A stretch of 64,000 nt of DNA, taken from Dermacentor variabilis (Eukaryota; Arthropoda; Arachnida; Ixodida; Ixodidae). The stretch lies in assembly GCF_050947875.1 (NCBI RefSeq), contig NC_134568.1:260396115-260460114 (forward strand), written 5' to 3'. This document shows positions 19,871 through 31,900 of the stretch, in pieces. A program made the translations under genes and the position numbers. The stretch's first letter is position 1. Each line of letters begins with the position of its first letter. The notes below the pieces were generated by a model. The model worked only from the letters and a program-made list of their open reading frames with translations, searched no databases and was not told the origin of the DNA.

Positions 19871-22800
19871 AATGCGTAAGCATTTAAAATGCGAATCCCA
19901 TTGCCTTGTCTGTAAAGGCTCACGAAACCGAGCTCTTAAATGTTTTGCCAGGTAATTTGGCACAAATGAAAGAAGCATGTCTTGATGGTGACGCCTTCTC
20001 CGAGGATTTCTTCGACAACGTCTAGCGTGGCAGGTTCATGGTATCAAGTGCGGTATAAAATGATAATATGAACCCTCTTACCGACTTTGAAATGGCCTTG
20101 GGCGATAAGCTGCCATGTACAAAATGACAGTACTTGCGGATGTGCGAATGATGCTCAAGAAGGGCATATCAGAACTTTGTAACATTTCCACAATTGTTGG
20201 AACTGAACATGCAACTTAGATGATTTTGGAACCATTTTTTCATACTTTACACGCGGGGCCATTTCTTCCGGGGCCATTTTTTTTTCAGCGGACATTTTTT
20301 TCCCGGTACCTCAGTCACCTACAAGCGCTGTGTATTTTCGTCTTATAAATACAAGCTATTCTGCGCCGTGGCGTAAGGGCAGGTAGGTTAAGCTTAATTA
20401 GCTTTATGGCCGGAGCGAAATCGAACCTCCGCGTTCTTAGCCACCCTGATCTGGCTTCGAATAGCAGGGAATCACGCTTGGATTTTCATTAAACTTCTCC
20501 CTTCCACATTTTTTTTCTGTGCTATATGGTTTCATGCGCCCTCTCAATCGTGCCTATCGAGTATGCTATTTCTGGATCTCTGACTTAACGTTTAACAACC
20601 TTTTTACTGCCACTGTCCACGACAGTTCCCCTGGTTGTTGTTTTTTCTCCACCGTGACTCATGCTTTTTATGCAGGTACCTGTATATCTTTGCTGCCCAT
20701 TTATTTTATTTCATATTTATTAGTCGCCCCCCCCCCCGCCTCATCTTTAAAACAGATTTCGCTATGAGCTTCCTGCGCATAGAAACACGCCAATGCTCTT
20801 TCTCCTTGAACTGCCTCGTTTGTAGCTTTTCCTTGCCCACCTGAAGATATAGCCTTGCAACAGCGTTACGGCTAACCTCTATAGTACAGATTATGCACTT
20901 CGGATTTTAAATACAACACCGAGCTTCCATACGCAATTATGGGAAACATGACTGCTTTCTTAGAACGACAGAAAGCTACAAGACGTTGTTAGGAATTTGT
21001 GATTGAAAAAGCTAGGCGTAGAATACCTGTGCACAAGAACAACGAAAATGGTGGCAGAAACGCCGACTATCAAAGGAAAGGTCGCGCGCTATAGCAGAAA
21101 AAGAAGGAAGACAAAAGAAAACAAATTTGCACAAAAGCTCTGCGGGAAGGCTGCAGCGTTAACCCGTAAATCATATAGCACGCGTGTGCATTCTGGACAC
21201 TTATCCGATCAGGCATGACAATTTTTATAAAGGATAATCGGTTAGTCACGTACTATACCGTAATTTCTATAAGACGCCTTTCTTCCTGTCTGAACTGAAC
21301 TCCACTATCTTCGAAACTCGGAGTACGGATTTACATTCGCGATAGTATACGGTTATAAGCGGCTTTCCACCAGTCAGCGACCGTTCGCGCTCATTTAATC
21401 TCTGATTGAGGCAGTGACCTTTCTCCCCTATACCTAATAGCGATAACGACTAAAATGAACTTTATAGACTGCTACTGCACGGCAGTTTCAAACTTATTAG
21501 CATGCGGTACATGATGCTGTCAGGTCTTTCATTCATCTGTTCCTTCTTTCTCTCCACGGCAGCGCATATCTTTCCTAACTCATCTCCAGATATAAACCAA
21601 ACGTTGACTCAATCCATATCGACTACCTACTTAGTTCTGTGTGACAGAGACTGAATGTAAAGTATGCTCGTAAACATTCTTACGTTCTACGCTTTCTGCT
21701 GAACTAGAAGTGATGGCCGTCATCAAACGTTTAGAGGCAGCGCTTGCATGATAGCAAAAAAAAGGGGGGAGGGGGGAATCAACTAATAAACACGTGACCT
21801 GCCTACTCAAGCGGTACATCTGATGCGCATCTTGTGCAAACACGACTTGTTGAGAGAGGACTTGGTGCACGTCGTGGCTATTCCGCTTCTTGCCGCTTTA
21901 TAGTGCTTGGAAGTTCACCCGTGGGTTTTGGGGGGATGTCGAACAGTATTGCCAACACACATAACAGTCGAGAACCTGGGTTATATCTAGAAATTCGATT
22001 CTGTTCTGTTTCGGCAATTTCTCTTAACTCCTTGCCTGTCACTAAATAAGCAGGTCACATAAGCAACGGCATCAAATTCATTACCAGAACAGAAGACTGC
22101 AGGGTCGTCCGCATTACGAAAAATATTGGGAACAAGGTCTCCCAAAGCGCCACCAATTACAAATCGCTAAGGACAGGAGGAACCTTGGATTCGATACAGA
22201 TTACTGACTTGTATAAAAACACTTTCTTTATACTCTAATTGCACGGACTTTAATTTCATGACGATTTCCAGAAAAGTCTTTTAGAGACACTGCATTAGTT
22301 TGTGAGAACTGTTCTGTGAACTTAATTGCTCATTAATGCATTACTTCCTTGTAAACCAGGATGTGCATAGCCAACCTTCGATTATCTTTCAAAACGTTAT
22401 ATCTCTAAAAATTCGCATGCGCGTCCATAGTTCAGGGGTTGTTGCTGCCTTTCCCAGAGCATGCGCAGATAGTTTCTTGTGCCTTCCACCTTTTTCCGCC
22501 ACAGTGCGACCTTTCAGTTGACAGTCGGCTTTTATGTTGTCTTTTTTTTCTCTCTCTCTCGTTTCCGTGTTTTCTACGCTTAAGTTTTCAAACCGTGAAT
22601 CCTTACTAACATCGCTAAGCTTTATCTCGTTCTGAGTTTCATTTCAAGCACTGAGCAACTTTCCTTCACCCTTTTATTCGAAAAAGCGTGCAATTTAGGC
22701 TTTATCCGTCGCTGCTTGCATAGTGCCGTGCCAGGACGGCCAGGACGCTTTCTTTTCTCGGAACCCGCGTTGACACGTAGTTCAAACTACGTGCTAATTT

Positions 22801-25800
22801 TTCAACCTTGGACTGGTCACGCGAGAATATATTGTTTCATCGTGAACTCGGCAATGTGCCGGAATAGGCTAGGTTCTACAAGAAGTGCTTCAAGAATTGT
22901 TTCCTAGCTAAGGGATGCGTTCGGCACCGAAGCCGTCTATCGCCGACTGGTGAAAAAAGTACCCCTGAGCACCACGCAGTCTCCGTGGAGGAACGAGCTG
23001 GTGGAGCTCCTGCCAAGTAAGAGGAAAGTTCTTTTCACGTCTTCACCGCAGAATAAGTTGCTAGTTCTCGGTGACGCTCTCCTTGGTTAACAAGCATAGC
23101 AGTACTCTAGGATCGAAACATTGTTTTGAGCCTCGCGCGAAACCTGTGTAAGCGCTAAGCTATACGGCATCGCATAATCAGGTTTTTTTCCTGAGGTACG
23201 TTTTCTGTGTGTTTCGGGCTGTGTTGCCAGTAGCAGCGCCTGCGGTGCTTGTGTGCATGGATGGTTGTGGGCGTGGATGCCTTTAGTGGGTTATCCTGTT
23301 CAGAATATCTGATAAATAAGTTTTTTTTTTATTGATTCAGTGATGGAAATGCTGCTACTAGCTACGCCAAATTGCCGTTTATCGCAGATGTTGCGCTACA
23401 TCTGCGCCGACCCGCACCTGCTCCGAATAGGCGAGAGACAAAAGAGAAAATGCGGTTAAAATATAATTTCGTTGCTTTTGACAACGAGCCCGCGGTACGA
23501 AGAGTTCGCCTAATTGGGCTATGTGTTATACTTCGTTGAAATATATTCTCCACCTAAAATAACACGGCAATTGTGTCCGCAGAGGCACTTTGCGTTCGCC
23601 AGTCGCTGGACGATATTTTGCCTTTGCACTTAGGTTCCCCATTGACCATAACTACGTAGATTGTACTGTTCACTTAGGTCAAACCTAAGTGCAACGTTAT
23701 AAGCAATGTATACCTTTACGCCTACAATGTGGGTATTCACACCGTCTAACAATATAACTTTCGCTATTTCCTGCACACTCCCTAATGCCTTTTATGACAA
23801 CAGTGTGCTAATTCTTCGTTTTCTTGCCTGCAATCATGGTTTGTAGTCAATGCCCCTGCACAATCAGTGAGCGCAGAACACTTCCCTTGGTGGCATGTGT
23901 GGAATGCAAAATGTAACACTATGCGCCCTCCTCGCCAAGGCTTGCGCGATAGGTAGCGCCGTTCGACCCCTCTTGCCCGCCAATTTACTGGTGCAGCAGT
24001 TATTGCACATGCAAGAGGTCATGTGACCCTTAGAGTGACAGAGCTCGTGCGCTTTACACGCCGGCGGTATAGGGAGCAGGCGAAACAATGATGATAGTCG
24101 AAAATGTGTAGTGCGTATGACTAGAAATAGTTTGTAAACTGTGCTGCATATAGGCTTCATCTCATTTGCTGCCTGCAAAAGTCATGAACCGGGCGCCCTG
24201 GACCGAAATGCCTTACACTCCGCCCTCGCAATTCACGGTAACATCGTGAACGCCGCCACTGGGCGATCCGCTCTATGATTTGTTCCCGATTTCCATAGGG
24301 GTTGGTTTCCCACGGGCAACCCCGGCGAGCGACGCCCAAACGATGCAGGGACAGCCTAGCTCTTTTCAGAGCACAGCACTCCCCCACAAATCACCTTGGT
24401 GGTTGCACTTGCAGCAGACGAGAAACTCTGGAAGACGAAAGTGACGTATTCGTTGACCCAGACCGGTTGATGCACGATACGCTTCACTTTTTTATTGAAC
24501 GCTACAGCGACAACAATGAAATTACACAGCTTGAATAAACACTGAACAGGGGTGTAAGTCAGCTGTAAGAACTTCGTATAAAAATCTTGTGTGGCGTCAC
24601 TATGTAAGCCGCAATTTGATGTACAGAAAAATGACACTATCCCTTCTTACAGCCTGCTACCAAGAGAAGCGTTGACACTGTATATATATAGCTGTGAACA
24701 AATGAGTGAGGCTCATTTTAAACGCTACGCTCCCACTTTCTGAACTTGAAGTTAGGCAGTTAGGTAAGGAAGCACGTTAACTATAGACCCTATAAACAAT
24801 GGCATCCAGGTTTTCTTCTTTTTGGTCTGGCCGATGGAATCCGGGAGGCGTCTCAGTTTGGCAACACGAGAGGTTTGTTGTTAAGGAAGCATTGTAAATG
24901 GCTGATGCTTTTTCTTTTCGCGTGCAGGGTAAACAAAAGATAAAAATGGTGCAATATTACAGAAAAATGATGGTGAAGCGATTCAAGTGTGCTTCCTTCG
25001 TTTAACTTACCAAGCTTAGTCGCAGCTTCTCATTCAACGGTCTCATAGCATATATTCTCACCAGTTTTTCGGAACTGAATTCTCGCCGTTGCAGAAAGTG
25101 AAACCGCAGCTAGCAAACACTGACAGGCTTCTGTGTGCAGGATAAGCGGCTGCGACACAGCAAGTACACGCGGGGCAGTGGCTCCATTCAAACCTCGAGG
25201 AAGGAGACATTCATGCGGACGACGGCACTCTAGGTGTCAAGGTTTGCCCGTTTCTGCGCCAGACGGTAGCTGGCTATAGCACTCTTGAAACTTATATCGT
25301 TTTTCTTTTTAAAATGCGGGTTAGTTTCTGATAACGAGCTTCGTAGGAGATAGGATGACTAAGGCGTAAATATCTTACGTTAAGGGTGTGACCTTTCCCG
25401 CAGCGTTCTCCGTTCCAGCATAGCCTAATGCTGGCCGTACCGGCGCACTTTACAGTGCCATGTGAACCACCTTTGAGAAACTGTGCCTCTCGATCACCTT
25501 TGCAGGGAAGGCGCTCGTTTCTAAACAGTTAAGCCGATGCGTGCCGTGAGCGCTATATGCGTATCCCTGCACCAAGCGGCTGAGGCCTAATAAGCGTGAA
25601 TCACAGTTTTTCAAACCGAAAAGAAAAAAAGGTTTAGAAAGTGGCATTGCGTGCCGCAAGCAGGGCGCGCGTGATGCAACGTCGCCTCCTGCAGGCTCGT
25701 CTGTGTGCAGCGGGACATGCTGCTCGCTCGCTGCACTGGGCGCCACGCGGGTGCGTGTCCGCGCTTCCGGACGGGGCGGTGTGTCCGCGAGCGCGGCGGG

Positions 25801-25805
25801 CGCCT
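19871..25805. other. Long noncoding stretch downstream of TPPP
   Basis: No coding exon was recognised in nearly 6 kb. Minor items: a C-run near 20729; repeated GGGGCCATTTYTTCC words at about 20255-20290; a near-palindrome CACGTAGTTCAAACTACGTG at about 22772; and a hairpin of CACTTAGGT with ACCTAAGTG arms at about 23627-23692. The part closest to 25805 should contain the TPPP 3' UTR. Confidence 0.45.
24491..24496 (-). promoter_or_regulatory. Candidate polyadenylation signal for TPPP
   Basis: AATAAA on the minus strand. It is the nearest clear one downstream of the TPPP stop codon that I found, and implies a 3' UTR of about 1.3 kb. The motif is common by chance, so this is weak. Confidence 0.22.
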
Positions 25806-25988
25806 TCAGTGGGTCTTGTTGTAGTTGCCCTCGTCCTTGTAGCCGCTCACGTAGCCAGACTCCGAGGGGACGTCCTGGCGGCCCTCCTTGCCCCGACCCT
25901 TGCCGGCCTCGTCGAAGCGTTGCTTGTGGGTGCCCGTGTACTTGGTGTGGTCCGTTAGCCGAGCCACGGCGCCGCCCGTGGCCACGGG
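25806..25988 (-). CDS. TPPP: TPPP coding exon 3 (C-terminal conserved region and stop)
   Basis: Acceptor CTTTCCTCGCAG, then 60 codons ending GNYNKTH and TGA (25808-25806). It carries [12 protein letters not shown] and GKGRGKEGR, the most diagnostic part of the p25-alpha family. Codon third positions are strongly G/C, unlike the AT-rich flanks. Confidence 0.95.
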   Translation of the reverse strand, partial: PVATGGAVARLTDHTKYTGTHKQRFDEAGKGRGKEGRQDVPSESGYVSGYKDEGNYNKTH

Positions 25989-28900
25989 CTGCGAGGAAAG
26001 AGCGAAGGCCGGTCAGTACTCGAGACCGGAAAGCTTTGTTGCAGCGCATTTGGTTCCTGTGTCTATACCGGCCCGTTAGTCTTGAGGAGTGAGTGCAGCG
26101 CAAATATAGACATGTTGTAGCGAAGAAAGCGCGCGACGTAAACGGGCACAGGTTCACGACTGTTTATTCTGGAGTTAAAGGAAGTCTTATTTATGCATGC
26201 AGACAAATATCGAAACTAGAGATTCGCGCTATGAAATTCACAAGAAATTCGAGTTCACATCGAGTTTCTTGGATGGCTATGCTTTAAATGTGAATTTCGT
26301 GTTGATTTCTCTGCGTCAGTGAAACCTGGTTTCACGCTTCTGACATGCAGTTGGAACTCGGCGCTGTCGTAAGTCGGGCGTGTTTCGCTATGCGCCGTCT
26401 ATTCGTGCTGCAATATTCACTTTTCAAGGGTTTTGTTAACGCTGTAACACCCGTTGTGCCACGCCGAATTCCTAGCTTAAAAATAATATAAAAGTCTTAG
26501 AGAGCCTGTAGAGGTTGACAATATAATAACTAAAAGAAAGGTATCCACTGGGGCTTCTTGATTCCTTTAAGTCACTCAAACTCGCAGTATTATTGCAGAA
26601 TGTGCTAGCATAGTCACACAACCGTGTGCGTTGTAGGTTTAAACCGTTTCCCAGGTCATAGATGCCGTTTATTTACGGCGTTTACTACTGCGCCACCTTC
26701 TGCACGCCGTTTTCAAAGAGCACGCATCCACCTCTGGCCTGCTCCTACCTACCTCACACCCATGGGACCGCAACCATTTGCCTCCTTCGCCGACTGCGCA
26801 CCGTTCTGCGCAGCCGAGGAAATATCCACAGCTGCGAGCGGTGCTCGTTTGACGTTGCGAGCTTCGACAAGGCGACGCAGGTGATGATTGTTGCGGACGG
26901 ACGAACGTACGAACGAACATTTCCTAGCTCATAGTAGCTGTCCGGAACAAAAAGTGAGCTCCTCTACCTTGATTCGCTTTACCTCTTCACTGCATAGCGT
27001 GTGCGTGATGGAGCTAAGACATAGTTTAGAACAATGCTTGGGGGGATGGGGCGATCACCCGAGGGCCACGAGTGCCACGTTCGGTGGCACACGTGCACGT
27101 GAAATCCATAATTTATCTGGATGCTACTGGTTATCCGGTTGCAATTATTTGGTTGGTTATAATAAGTGCTTTCTAATTGACAATGTGGCGCACAGCGTAA
27201 TACACGCCACACATTGTAGGAGCGTGTGACGTCACGCTGCTTGTGACTTCACACATGCCATGACGAAAATGCGGTCACTGTCAATGGGAGAAGCTTAGTC
27301 AGAGATGTCAAATTTAAATTTCAAGTTATTATATACTCAAACTGGTTCCTCTAATCTCAGTTACAATGAGAAACTGAGAGTAGTTGGGCGACCATGTCAT
27401 GGCCACTCCTACGCATGCTCAAGCCAGCTATGATGGCGGCTGTACGCAGCCTTCACAACATGTGTAATGACAGGCAATTACAACAGTAAATTAAGCATAA
27501 TTTAAAAATCTAAGGGATACATGTACGGAAGATTGTACTATATGTTACGCTCTCGTGGGTCACGAAAAATTATCATGCAACTTAACAAAACATTGGGTCA
27601 CTCCATCAGTTTCTTTTTCTTTTCTCACATGATATGGTATTCGGTTGACTCAGGGATCGGGTGGAGAGCTTGGACACATTGCTTTCCTTTGTCCCTTTCA
27701 CTTGGCGGTAGAAACGAAACTTAGCTCTTTTCATGAAACATTCATTCGTCAAAGGAACCTTTGTCGGCATTATATATTAAAGTCGCGGTGCCGTACGGAC
27801 CTGTTTCTTGATGAGTGTTTTTTTTTAACTTGGAAGGTGTGAAATGCATGGGACAAATGTTTAGTTTACACCAGACGGGCTTTCCATTTATTTATTTATT
27901 TATTTATTTAGTGATTGATTTAGTGATTGAGATCAGACTTTACGAAACGAATTACATGTAATTAATTATTTGTATTGATTACATTTGGTAATTTTGTAAT
28001 TTAACCATTACTTTGTTTACTCGGTAATGCTCACTGTAATTCGATTACTCTTTCTTCAGTAGGCAAGTACATGTAACCAGCTACTTTCTTGACGGAACAA
28101 GCTTTAACAAGCGAAGCAGCTTTGAGAGTGTGAGTTTAGAGGGAACTACAGTGGAATGCTCGAAATCGTGCCACGCGGCAGCCTCAGTATTTGTTTCCTC
28201 GCCTTAACGGCTCCACCAGATGTTGGCCAACTAATTGAACTGGTGCTGGTATGTCCTGATAGCGGCGGCCACTTACGGCGTTAAAGGGACCCTGAAACGC
28301 TTTTGACGATTTTCTACAAACGTACTGAGTCGTTAGAGTGGGTCCTTCTGATCATTAATTGACACATCTAAGTGCCCCGCGTAAAGCGTGTAATTTATTA
28401 TAAGGTTTTAAACATGCACATCGCTGCCGATCGCAGCACACTGCTCGGTGGAATTTTAAGCCGCCCCTACCCATATGACCGAAATCACCCATACGACGTC
28501 AGTGGGGCGAGCTATCCGATTGGCTGACAAGGGCGCGTGATCGATAATTTTTCCCACTTTACGGTAAACAAATGATATTCGTAATAGTTGGAATGTTAGT
28601 TAATTTGTTTTTATGAAAAGAAAGTAACATAAAGAGAATGCACAAGAATAATTTTTCAGTACCCTTAAGCACTTCCGGCACACAGCAAGTGTCGTCTGCT
28701 TGTGTTACAACGTACTCCATTTTGACGAGAGCTCCGCGGTCAGGGTCGGTCTCAGTCTTTTCGTGAGCACTATGATTCCACTTTGTTACCTTGTGGACTG
28801 CAAACGTAGCGACTGGCTATATGTCAAGCTGCGACATCGTGTCCCTCTGTAAGGCAGCGTACGAGCGAACTGGCTGCTTCACATCGGACTGCTGCTATCC

Positions 28901-31900
28901 GATCGGCCCCAGGATTTGCCCGTTTGTGGCCGTCACTTTACACCGGAAAATTACTAACGCAATAGCGTTTCGCGAGTCCGGTATTAGGGCAAACGCAAGC
29001 ACAAGGGGACGGAGTCTGGCCGCTTGACTGTGCCGTAACGGGATGAGCCATGAGATGAGCAGCAGAGCAAATGTGAATGGTCTGCACGGTGCAGCCACCT
29101 GGTGGCACAGAGCTCAACCATACACAGTAGCAGCAACGAACTGTATGCTGCTGGTGTGTATTTTTCGCAGGAGTGTAATCATCAACACGTTGTTTTTATA
29201 AATGTTTAAAAAGGTTTACGCTTGGTTAGAGCAATATTAGCGCTTTGTTTGGCTGGTTAAGCGCTGCGCCAACAAGTGTATGACCGTGGAGACCGATCAG
29301 GCCGCTAACGTACGTCTACGCTAAAGTTCCTTCACAGCTTGAGTTTATGCCTCCAGTCATTTGCCGAAATGATCAGCTTGCCTGTGGTTACAGGAATACA
29401 AGACACGTTCGGCGCTACGACAGAATGCTCGCAACGCACGCTGCTTCGATAGCTCTCGCTTGGGGTTGACCACCAAGCGGCTAGCGGAGAGGTCTCGCGC
29501 GGGCGGGCTCCAAAACAACCGGAAGTGGATGATGTGACGTCGCATCGTGACGCTGAACCAGTGAAGGCGGAGCTTAGCCCCGCTCGCTCGGCGAACGAGT
29601 TGAGGAGGACAAGCATGGCTAGGGAGGAGGGTAACTTCTGATCGCTTGTAGCTCCATTAATACGTAACGCTTCACTTAAATTGTGGTGCGAATGTTCTAC
29701 TTAATCTGTACCCTACGCGTCTACAAAATTTGTCCGAACCGTTTCAGGGGCCCTTTAATGCCAGGAAATCACCTACGAACGATGTTTTTTTCGGTTTTTC
29801 ATTGCCCCCCCCCCCCACCTGGGAACGTCTTCTCCAATTCAAAGAAAGGCTGCGCTTCATACAGGACACAGATGCCGAGTAACGACAGTCTTGTGCGCAA
29901 GTTCTCCGTGCTTTAAAACACAGCCCTACCCCCTAGCGCGCACATCGAGCAAGTTTTCGGAGTCGCTGCTGATGCCTTCACATCAAAAAGAGTCGTAGTT
30001 TCGCCCGAAAGGCAAAGCATCGATTGCGATAGGAAATTAGTAGACAGCTATAAGAAGCAAAGATAGTAATTTAGTCGGCCGTACAAACTCGTAAACATTC
30101 GCTTACTAACTAAATTAACAAGCACAGTGTCACGCGCGCGCAAGCAAATGTGAACACTTCACACTCGATGACCGCACACACTCGCTCCCAGAACTCTGGA
30201 GTGAGAAAACGCGGCAGTAACATCGAGCGAATCGACCTTCGTGCTGCCTCTCGCTTCATCGCGAACTAAGGGGCGAGAACACAGCGCACATGAAGCTATC
30301 AGCACTCGCCGCACTCTGTCCCCATCGCAGATTGCGCGCGGCCACGCCATAACAGGGCCCTTTGAAGGACCTTGGCCACACGTAGCCTCCCTACCCTCCG
30401 GTGCCATTCGCGCGACCGAAGACGTTGCGCTTCCTCCCTTGCGAGCGCGAGATTGAGTTACCATCGTCAGCTCACCCTAGCACGCTTTCACTAGGACATA
30501 CAGCATACGGCGCGCGGCGTCGAAGTTATCGACTGTACTTTATACGGAACATCACGGCGATGGCGACGGCAGAAATGCACCTGGTGTGTCCATATAAGTG
30601 CTATCGCAATGAAAAAGAGGGAGGAATAGTGACAAATTAAAAAAAAAAACTTGTTAGTGAATTTAAGCAATGTGCGAAAGTCAGAGGACGCACTGAAAGT
30701 GCCAGGCGAGCTCGTTAAGCCGGTTGTATTGGCGCAATGGTAATAAAAGTTCGAAGGAAAGTGGCGTAGGAGTGTAATTGATTACTTTTTAGTAATTTCT
30801 CAATTACCTTTTGGTACAGTAATTGGTAACTGTAATCAATTACATTTTCAATGAAGTAATTGTAGTTGTAATCGGTTACTTTTTTTTCTGTGATGTGTAC
30901 AGGTCTGATTGAGGTTAACACCCCAAAGAAACAGCGCCTATAAGAGACATCGTCGTGCGGCATCTCCTGAGCAAGTTTTATCACCTGGGCTTCTTGAAGT
31001 ACCCATAAATATAGCTACACGAGCGGGTTTTCGCGTTCCGCCCCAACTGCAATGAGGCCGCCGCGGCATGTAACTAAACAGTTTTTTTGACCCGCTATTT
31101 CAGTATCGGGTTCAAAAAAACTCTTTCGATAGGTTCAATAGCGCTTTGCAGCTCAGCACCAGAACGCCATAGGCAACGGACTTGTCGGTGCATGTTTTAC
31201 GAACGAAAAACGGCGCACCTCTGTCCACGTTTTCGAGTGTGTGCGCTGGTTTTTATTCAAGTAGCCAATGAATCACCGTTGCGGGTCATCGAACACCTGA
31301 CAAGATGTCCAACTCGTAACCGCATGTGCTGCTAAAGCTAAATGCCGTCACGGTCTTTTTACTTTCTTTTTTTTTCCCTGGGTGACCTCATACATGCAAA
31401 AATGCCGATTCGGGCGTGGTTGATTTCGTTTTGGAGAAGTGTGGCGTGGCTCGATACCACGCCCCCTCCTCGTGGCACCGTACACCGTATGCAGGAACGG
31501 ATACAGCAGAGACACTCCGCACGACTGGTGCACAACGGTGTCTGCTTACCGTGGTGCGTGTGGTGGCTGGCGGACCGCACGTGCTCAGCTTGTCCTTGAT
31601 CTCTTCCACCTCGACCTTCTTGTTTTTCGCTATCACCTCCAGGAACTGTTGGTATTCTTTCAGGTTCAGCGCCTTCTTCGTCCTGCCGCGAGCGCAGGGA
31701 GCAGAAATAGAGCACGTCAACACATCATGCACAGACGATGCGACAAGAGCGGGAGTGGTTTTCGAAAAGCTGGGATTTTGGAGCTTCCCTGTGCACCCAT
31801 TAGGACGACTAGAGAAGCGCAAACTGGTCACAAAAAAAAAAAAAAATAGATGAAGACCCACATACACACATGCACACACGCACACGGTGCTATATACTTC

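Noticed and set aside
26624..26934. Plus-strand frame with [18 protein letters not shown] and a donor-like CAG|GTGATG, considered as a half C2H2 zinc-finger exon
   Set aside because: Only one CxxC pair, no finger partner, no convincing acceptor, and it lies within a TPPP intron on the opposite strand.
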